Source: CAG-1782 sp964418255
GTDB taxonomy: Bacteria; Bacillota; Clostridia; Christensenellales; DTU072
Reading direction: 5' to 3'
Length of the DNA: 64,000 nucleotides
NCBI GenBank assembly: GCA_964418255.1
Contig: CAYQKV010000009.1
Span: 24,974-88,973, forward strand
Below the pieces are notes generated by a model. It saw only the letters and a list, made by a program, of their open reading frames with translations, had not been told where the DNA came from and made no database searches. This document shows positions 59,196 to 64,000 of the stretch, piece after piece (positions within the stretch are counted from its first letter, which is position 1; every line of letters begins with the position of its first letter). A program made the position numbers and the translations under genes.

Positions 59196-59849
59196 ATGAA
59201 ATCGGTACTTGTTATAGGAATGGGAAAAGCGGGAGCGTATCTCGCTTCGAAATTGCAGGAACTTGGAAACGAGGTTATGATTATCGACAAAAACGAAGAC
59301 ACCGTACAGGCGCTTGCCGCGGAGTTTACCGACGCGAAAATCTGCGATTGTACCAACGAAAACGTGGTACGCGCGCTTGACGTGGGAGCGTTCGACGTGT
59401 GTTTCGTTATGATAGGAGAGGATTTTCAAGCGTCGCTTGTCGTCACCGCGCTTTTGAAGAAGTACGGGGCAAAATACGTCGTGGCGAAAGCGCAACAGGA
59501 CATACAGATTACTTTGCTTAAATTTATCGGCGCGGACGAAATAGTTTTTCCCGAAAGAGATATTGCCGAACGGCTCGCCGTCAAGTTCAACTTCAAAAAC
59601 ATTTACGACTTTACGCCCCTTCCCGACGATTACGCGATATTCGAGATATCGATACCCGAGGAGTGGGAGGGAAAAACGCTGTCCGAACTCAGTCTGCGTT
59701 CGCAATACGGAGTCAACATAATCGCGCTGAAAAGCGAAACGGGAGAAATCCGTATGCCGTCGCCCGCGGACGCGTTGAGCGCGAAAGGGCACGCGATTGT
59801 CGTCGGGAAAAAGAAAAACGTTTATAAATTAACGGATAAAAAAGCGTAA
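59196..59849 (+). CDS. ktrA: TrkA/KtrA-family regulatory subunit of potassium uptake
   Basis: A 217-residue cytoplasmic RCK protein. The N-terminal Rossmann domain (about 1-130) has VIGMGKAGAYLA, the nucleotide-binding glycine motif, and IIDKNED with the ribose-binding acidic residue. The C-terminal part (about 140-210) is the RCK_C/TrkA_C ligand domain. A single RCK unit of this size is the KtrA type. It forms an octameric ring gating the KtrB-like channel in response to ATP/ADP or cyclic di-AMP (family knowledge). GGAG precedes the ATG. The unit ends at a bidirectional terminator. Confidence 0.93.
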   Translation: MKSVLVIGMGKAGAYLASKLQELGNEVMIIDKNEDTVQALAAEFTDAKICDCTNENVVRALDVGAFDVCFVMIGEDFQASLVVTALLKKYGAKYVVAKAQQDIQITLLKFIGADEIVFPERDIAERLAVKFNFKNIYDFTPLPDDYAIFEISIPEEWEGKTLSELSLRSQYGVNIIALKSETGEIRMPSPADALSAKGHAIVVGKKKNVYKLTDKKA

Positions 59850-59867
59850 TAATTCAAAACGGAATAA

Positions 59868-59899
59868 AAAAAGGGAAACGCAACGGCGTTTCCCTTTTT
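59868..59899. terminator. Bidirectional terminator between ktrA and the DUF2804 gene
   Basis: GGGAAACGC / GCGTTTCCC stem with an AACG loop, flanked by A5 on the left and T5 on the right, so it can end transcription arriving from either side (genes ending at 59849 and 59917). Confidence 0.92.
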
Positions 59900-59916
59900 C
59901 GCAAACCGCGAAGGTA

Positions 59917-60960
59917 TTACCATTTATTGTGAACTTTTTCGGCGAAACCGAGTTTGTCGTGAATCTCGATAACCGTTCCGTCGTCGAGGACGGCTTTTCC
60001 GCTGAATTTTCCGAAAACCTGATGGGGTATCATACAGAAAATTTTGAGGTCGACGGGTTCGTATCTGTCGATAATCGGCGTGAAGTCCATATAAAAACGC
60101 CCGTCGTTGGACGTGAAAGTCCAGGGCGACATATAGTCTTCGTCGCCGTCCTCATCTTGCGGAATATTGAAAATAACTTCGTCTATTTTGTGGCTCTTTC
60201 CGCCGTAGAAAAGCATATTTTCCGTCGCTTCCGTGTTATTTCCGAAACCGTAACCTATGTTGAAACCGAAAGTTTTGCCGTCTTCAAGCGTGGTTTGCAG
60301 GCTTCCCCAGTACCAGGTGTTGTCGTAAGTCCATACGCCTCTGCCCCAGTCGAGCGTGGCTTGCGCGCCGTTTTCCTTTGTAAGAACGTATTTCTTGTCG
60401 CCGAAAGAAAAACTTCCGTTCGCCGTCATACAGTTGATTTTCTGATTGTAGTAGAAACGTCCCTTTTTCGCAAAAGGCGTCGCGATAACCATACTTTCTT
60501 CGGGAATATCGGTAAGGGTTACGTCGAAGGAAAGGGTTTCGCCGTTTTTGCCGAGTTTGGGGTATTTGCCGTAAATTCTGCGTTTAACGCCGTCGTTGAG
60601 GAAAGTCATTTCCACCGCGCCGTTTTTGTATTTGCTGTCGCCGATAACCGACGTGCGAGGGAGATTGATTTTGCCCATCGGGAACAGAATGACGGAACTT
60701 CCCGTGACTTGCCAGACTTCTTCGAAATCGAGCACGGTAGCGCTCAGCGCGCCGATATAACCCATATCCGCTATTGTAAGACAGACGGCGCATTTATCGT
60801 TGCCGATATAATAATAGTCCCACTCTTTAAGAAGAGCTTTGCTCGCCGTTACGTTTTCGCGGTTGTATTCCCAAAGGAGTTTTTTCGCGTAGCCCGCGGC
60901 GGCTATGTTCCCTTCCGAGTCGAGAAGTTTTTGAATGTTGGTGATTTCCGTCTGTTTCAT
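59917..60960 (-). CDS. DUF2804 family protein
   Basis: A 347-residue protein without signal peptide or membrane segments, matching the DUF2804 type: a beta-rich, Trp/Tyr/Gly-rich fold with DWGRGVWTYDNTWYWGS and FNIGYGFGNN. These resemble hydroxyneurosporene-synthase/lipocalin-like sheets, but no activity is known to me. AAAGAGGTC precedes the ATG at 60960. It is transcribed alone from a perfect consensus promoter overlaid with palindromes, so it is probably a regulated gene. Confidence 0.82.
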   Translation of the reverse strand: MKQTEITNIQKLLDSEGNIAAAGYAKKLLWEYNRENVTASKALLKEWDYYYIGNDKCAVCLTIADMGYIGALSATVLDFEEVWQVTGSSVILFPMGKINLPRTSVIGDSKYKNGAVEMTFLNDGVKRRIYGKYPKLGKNGETLSFDVTLTDIPEESMVIATPFAKKGRFYYNQKINCMTANGSFSFGDKKYVLTKENGAQATLDWGRGVWTYDNTWYWGSLQTTLEDGKTFGFNIGYGFGNNTEATENMLFYGGKSHKIDEVIFNIPQDEDGDEDYMSPWTFTSNDGRFYMDFTPIIDRYEPVDLKIFCMIPHQVFGKFSGKAVLDDGTVIEIHDKLGFAEKVHNKW

Positions 60961-60973
60961 AACTGACCTCTTT

Positions 60974-61010
60974 ATAGTATTATATAATTTATACTATATA
61001 ATTATAGTAT
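60974..61010. promoter_or_regulatory. Palindromic operator cluster at the DUF2804 promoter
   Basis: Three copies of the 7-mer ATAGTAT/ATACTAT in alternating orientation (60974-60980, 60991-60997, 61004-61010). The right pair forms a perfect 8-bp inverted repeat ATACTATA-N4-TATAGTAT covering the -10 box and start point. This is a typical repressor site arrangement. No regulator gene is adjacent. Confidence 0.6.
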
Positions 61011-61029
61011 CGGTTCGAAAAAGTGTCAA
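61001..61029 (-). promoter_or_regulatory. Consensus promoter of the DUF2804 gene
   Basis: On the minus strand TTGACA (61029-61024), 17 bp, TATAAT (61006-61001): a perfect sigma-A match, with a 5' leader of about 34 bases. Confidence 0.88.
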
Positions 61030-61040
61030 TACCCAATTCT

Positions 61041-61152
61041 CCGACCAAACGTTACACGGAATTTTACCGCAGTCGGTAAAAACCTTTGTGCGGATAAAAT
61101 TTAATTCCGTGTAAGTCGGGCTACCAAGGAAGCAAAATGACACATTTTGCTT
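61041..61152. repeat. Structured intergenic repeat, copy 1
   Basis: A folded unit: CCGAC (61041-61045) pairs with GTCGG (61115-61119), TTACACGGAATT (61052-61063) pairs with AATTCCGTGTAA (61103-61114), and CCGCA (61067-61071) pairs with TGCGG (61089-61093). A second hairpin AAGCAAAATG-ACA-CATTTTGCTT (61130-61152) follows. The same unit recurs at 63824 and 63948. It occupies part of the 523-base gap between the DUF2804 gene and the amino-acid transporter. Confidence 0.85.
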
Positions 61153-61165
61153 ATAAACTTAGTTC

Positions 61166-61234
61166 GCAAGGGGTTCACGCCCCTTGCTCGAACCCCGTAC
61201 GGGCAAAAAGTAAAAAGTATGATTTTTACTTTTT
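61166..61234. repeat. Train of hairpins behind repeat copy 1
   Basis: GCAAGGGG/CCCCTTGC (61166-61187), the palindrome CCCGTACGGG (61194-61203) and AAAAAGTAAAAA/TTTTTACTTTTT (61205-61234) follow in order. GGGGTTC (61170-61176) can pair instead with GAACCCC (61190-61196), an alternative to the first two. From 61235 to 61381 I see no further structure or gene. Confidence 0.65.
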
Positions 61235-61381
61235 GAGTATTTGAGCAGTAAAACGGCGGATAAAACAGAGTTTTCACACAAAAACAAACATAATCTGTCC
61301 GTTCAGCCGCAACAACAAATCGTATAGCATATTCCTTTGTTCTGTAAAAACAAAATTTTTTATTTTTTTTATGAAAAACGC

Positions 61382-61410
61382 TTTACAAATAAAAATCGGC
61401 GGTATATAAT
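61382..61410 (+). promoter_or_regulatory. Promoter of the amino-acid ABC operon
   Basis: TTTACA (61382-61387), 17 bp, TATAAT (61405-61410). The leader to the start at 61484 is about 67 bases, in which no riboswitch is recognised. Confidence 0.8.
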
Positions 61411-61483
61411 GGTCACATAAACGCTTTAACAAGGTAAAGTGTTAAAACAATAAAGCAGTAAAGTGTAAAAGGAGAACGAAGAA

Positions 61484-62311
61484 ATGAAAAAGAATATTAT
61501 CAAAGTGATAATCGCCGCTATGGCAGTAGTGCTTGCGGTCGGAATGTGCGTAGGGCTTTGCGCCTGCGGCAGCGACAACTCGAAAGACGTCGAGTACATT
61601 AAAGAAAAGGGAACGCTTATCGTAGGCGTTACGGACTATGCGCCGATGGACTACCAGGAGACCGAAGGCGGAGAATGGATTGGTTTTGACGCGGATATGG
61701 CGAAACTGCTCGGTCAGGAACTCGGAGTTAAAGTTGAATTCGTAGAAATCGACTGGGAACAGAAGATAACCGAACTCAAATCGAAGAAAATCGACGTTAT
61801 CTGGAACGGAATGACGGTTAGCGACGACCTTGCAAAGAGTATGGACTTCTCGTATTCCTATTCGACCAACAGTCAGGTTGCCGTAGTTAAATCCGCAAAC
61901 GCAGGAAAGTACACGACGCTTGACAGTATGAAAGGCGCAAAAATCGTGGTCGAAAGCGCCTCTGCGGGAGAAACCGTTGCAAAAGAAAACTTTGCCCAAG
62001 ATAAAATCGTAGGATTACAGGGACAGATGAAAGCGCTTGAAGAAGTTTATATGGGAACGAGCGACGTAGCTATCGTCGACCTCACGCTTGCGGCGAGCAA
62101 ATGCGGACAGGGAAGTTTCACCGACCTTAAAATCGTAGACGGACTGAGAATCGGCGAAGAAGAATTTGCGGTAGGAATAAGAAAAGGAAGCAACCTTACT
62201 GCGGAAGTCAACAAATGCCTGGTTAAATACTACAAGAACGGCAAGATGAACGAACTCAGACTGAAATACGGCGAGGACCAGATAGCTCTTTGCGACTTGT
62301 CTGACAAATAA
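61484..62311 (+). CDS. Amino-acid ABC transporter substrate-binding lipoprotein
   Basis: A 275-residue family 3 solute-binding protein. The signal peptide ends in the lipobox LCAC (Cys27). Typical features are GTLIVGVTDYAPMDY, GFDADMAKLLGQELG, and the central WNGMTVSDDLAKSMDFSYSY with the ligand-contact region. It captures a polar or charged amino acid outside the membrane and passes it to the permease six bases downstream. AAAAGGAG lies ten bases before the ATG. The exact amino acid cannot be told. Confidence 0.93.
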   Translation: MKKNIIKVIIAAMAVVLAVGMCVGLCACGSDNSKDVEYIKEKGTLIVGVTDYAPMDYQETEGGEWIGFDADMAKLLGQELGVKVEFVEIDWEQKITELKSKKIDVIWNGMTVSDDLAKSMDFSYSYSTNSQVAVVKSANAGKYTTLDSMKGAKIVVESASAGETVAKENFAQDKIVGLQGQMKALEEVYMGTSDVAIVDLTLAASKCGQGSFTDLKIVDGLRIGEEEFAVGIRKGSNLTAEVNKCLVKYYKNGKMNELRLKYGEDQIALCDLSDK

Positions 62312-62317
62312 GATAAA

Positions 62318-62965
62318 ATGAACTTTCAACAAATATCTTTACAATTACTCGAGGGATTCGGCACAACGTGTTTGCTCTTTGCGCTTACGCTTGTCGCCGC
62401 AATCCCTTTGGGCTTAGTAGTGGCTTTCGGCTCGATGTCGAAATTCAAGCCTTTGAAATATCTTACAAAGGGTTTCGTTTGGGTTATAAGAGGAACGCCT
62501 CTTATGCTCCAAATTTTTGTCGTATTTTACATACCGTCGCTTGTGATGGATATTCCTATGCGCTCGCGCGAACTCGCCGTGCTTATCGCCTTTATAATCA
62601 ACTACTCGTGTTATTTCTCGGAAATATACCGCGGAGGGATAGAGGGAATAAGCCAGGGGCAGTACGAAGCGGGAGACGTTCTCGGACTGAAAAAAAGTCA
62701 GACGTTTATGGTTATTGTTCTGCCGCAGGTTATAAAGAGAATAGTGCCGCCGATGAGCAACGAAATAATAACGCTCGTCAAAGATACTTCGCTTGCAAGG
62801 GTAATCGGAGTAATCGAACTTATAAGAGCCGCGGAAAAAATTCTTTCCGGATACGGTCTTATCTGGCCTCTGTTCTACTCGGGCGCGTTCTATCTGATTT
62901 TCGTCGGAATACTCACCATACTGTTCAACTATATAGAGAAAAAACTCAGTTACTATAAGGTGTGA
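62318..62965 (+). CDS. Amino-acid ABC transporter permease
   Basis: A 215-residue permease of the His/Glu/Gln/Arg type. About five transmembrane segments are visible; RGTPLMLQIFVVFY is the family signature and YEAGDVLGLKKSQTFMVIVL holds the EAA loop that docks on the ATPase. One gene suffices because these permeases form homodimers. The ribosome site is poor, and the gene lies six bases after the binding-protein stop, so coupled translation is likely. Confidence 0.93.
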   Translation: MNFQQISLQLLEGFGTTCLLFALTLVAAIPLGLVVAFGSMSKFKPLKYLTKGFVWVIRGTPLMLQIFVVFYIPSLVMDIPMRSRELAVLIAFIINYSCYFSEIYRGGIEGISQGQYEAGDVLGLKKSQTFMVIVLPQVIKRIVPPMSNEIITLVKDTSLARVIGVIELIRAAEKILSGYGLIWPLFYSGAFYLIFVGILTILFNYIEKKLSYYKV

Positions 62966-62966
62966 T

Positions 62967-63812
62967 ATGGCGTTACTGGAAATAAATAAACTTACGAAAA
63001 AATTCGGAGACAACGAAGTCTTGAAGGGTATCGACCTTAAACTCGAACAAGGCGAGGTTATGTCGATTATCGGTTCGTCGGGAAGCGGTAAGACAACCTT
63101 GTTAAGATGTCTGAACTATCTCGAAACCGCCGACTCGGGAACCATCGTCCTCGACGGAGAAACGCTCTTCGACGGGGCGACCAAGGAAAAACAAAGCGCG
63201 GAGGAAATAAGGCAAAAACGCCTTAACCTTGGACTTGTATTTCAGTCTTTTAACCTGTTTCCGCATTATAACGTGTTAAAAAACGTCACGCTTGCGCCTA
63301 CGCTCAACGTGAAGAACAAACTGCAAGCGGAAAAAGAAAAAGCAAAGAGTCTGAAAGAAAAGAAGCAGGCGAAAGCGCGCTATGGGAAAGCGAAAGCGGA
63401 AGCCGTAGCCTCAATAGAGGAAGAAGCAATAGAGGTGCTTAAACGCGTAGGTTTGGGAGATAAATTAAAGGCTTATCCGTGCGAACTGTCGGGCGGACAA
63501 CAGCAGAGAGTAGCCATTGCGCGGGCGCTTATGATGAAACCGAAGATTTTGTGTTTCGACGAGCCGACGAGCGCGCTCGACCCTGAACTTACGGGAGAAG
63601 TTTTGCGCGTTATCAAAGAGCTTAAAGACGGCGGGAGAACGATGATAATCGTAACGCACGAAATGGGCTTTGCAAAAACCGTTTCCGATAAAGTAATATT
63701 TATGGCGGACGGAGTGGTAGCGGAAAGCGGCACGCCGCAAGAGGTGTTCGACAACCCGCAGAACCCTGTGACGAAGGCGTTTCTTGCGAATTCGTTGGAG
63801 GCGGAGTTTTAG
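62967..63812 (+). CDS. Amino-acid ABC transporter ATP-binding protein
   Basis: A 281-residue ATPase of the GlnQ/HisP class: Walker A GSSGSGKTT, Q-loop VFQSFNLFPHYNV, signature LSGGQQQR, Walker B ILCFDEPTSALDPE and switch VTHEMGFA. It is about 35 residues longer than usual owing to a Lys/Ala/Glu-rich helical insert (about 115-150) between the Q-loop and the signature. It begins one base after the permease stop and completes the importer. No terminator precedes repeat copy 2, whose hairpins may serve as one. Confidence 0.94.
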   Translation: MALLEINKLTKKFGDNEVLKGIDLKLEQGEVMSIIGSSGSGKTTLLRCLNYLETADSGTIVLDGETLFDGATKEKQSAEEIRQKRLNLGLVFQSFNLFPHYNVLKNVTLAPTLNVKNKLQAEKEKAKSLKEKKQAKARYGKAKAEAVASIEEEAIEVLKRVGLGDKLKAYPCELSGGQQQRVAIARALMMKPKILCFDEPTSALDPELTGEVLRVIKELKDGGRTMIIVTHEMGFAKTVSDKVIFMADGVVAESGTPQEVFDNPQNPVTKAFLANSLEAEF

Positions 63813-63823
63813 ACGCAGGGCTT

Positions 63824-63934
63824 CCGACCACACGTTGCGCGGAGATTTTCCGACAGTCGCTACGCTTTGTGTCGATAAAATCTTGTATCCGCGCAAGTCG
63901 GACTTCCGCGGAAGCAAAATGACACATTTTGCTT
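63824..63934. repeat. Structured intergenic repeat, copy 2
   Basis: Same plan as copy 1: CCGAC (63824-63828) with GTCGG (63897-63901), TTGCGCGGA (63835-63843) with TCCGCGCAA (63888-63896), CGACA (63851-63855) with TGTCG (63870-63874), then the identical hairpin AAGCAAAATG-ACA-CATTTTGCTT (63912-63934). Sequence differences from copy 1 in the stems are compensated on both sides. Confidence 0.85.
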
Positions 63935-63947
63935 AAAGCAAAGCGTT

Positions 63948-64000
63948 CCGACCAAACGTTACACGGAATTTTACCGCAGTCGGTTGAAACCTTTGTGCGG
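63948..64000. repeat. Structured intergenic repeat, copy 3 (cut by window end)
   Basis: The first 53 bases of the unit are nearly identical to copy 1; they differ only around the loop, where CGGTTGAAACC replaces CGGTAAAAACC. It begins 13 bases after copy 2, so the element also occurs in tandem. The 3' half lies outside the window. Confidence 0.8.

Noticed and set aside
61166..61196. tRNA-like fragment with GGTTC and GAACCCC
   Set aside because: The pairing resembles a T-arm, but no acceptor, D-arm or anticodon stem can be built around it; it fits the repeat-associated hairpins better.
61041..64000. CRISPR array
   Set aside because: Repeat copies are about 110 bases, mostly far apart, with internal symmetry and no regular spacers or cas genes.

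Overview
The window looks like a chromosomal piece of a low-to-mid GC Firmicute of the class Clostridia, probably an uncultured anaerobic gut member (inference). Supporting signs are RNase Y, an ecfA1-ecfA2-ecfT-truA block, strong GGAGG ribosome sites, near-consensus sigma-A promoters, an EFR1-type flavodoxin/ferredoxin, a small ferredoxin-thioredoxin reductase-like protein, KtrAB-type potassium uptake, and lipoproteins built from InlB/Listeria-Bacteroides repeats. A family such as Borkfalkiaceae/Christensenellales would fit, but the sequence alone cannot prove it.

Layout. 1-132 is the tail of rny, followed by a terminator. 170-4650 is an AT-richer cassette: an XRE repressor faces a radical SAM/SPASM peptide maturase, a 37-codon Cys/Tyr-containing peptide gene, an M42 metallopeptidase and a repeat lipoprotein. 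This reads as a ribosomally made, post-translationally modified peptide (RiPP) locus, with two matching operators laid over the divergent promoters. 4679-7084 (minus strand) carries an apparently leaderless Cys-rich lipoprotein and a short-chain dehydrogenase.

7385-55518 is dominated by three giant lipoprotein genes of 3659, 4292 and 5662 codons, about 41 kb together. The first is followed closely by an EFR1 protein, an ABC exporter pair and a membrane protein. Between the first and second lies the minus-strand ECF transporter/truA operon. The second and third form one transcription unit with a consensus promoter in front and a strong terminator behind. All three giants have lipoprotein signal peptides and repetitive adhesin-like architectures (InlB repeats, BspA-like leucine-rich repeats, beta-helix stretches, MBG-like repeats, CxxC modules), so they are probably anchored outside the membrane.

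55543-64000 returns to ordinary genes: a RhuM-family protein, the FTR-like protein, mscL, ktrB/ktrA (osmotic and potassium control), a DUF2804 protein with its own palindromic operator, and a polar amino-acid ABC importer. Three copies of a folded intergenic repeat lie at 61041, 63824 and 63948. Base-pair covariation between copies shows that the fold, not just the sequence, is conserved.

The most promising undescribed items are the RiPP-like cassette (331-4540), the giant lipoprotein family, and the covarying intergenic repeat.
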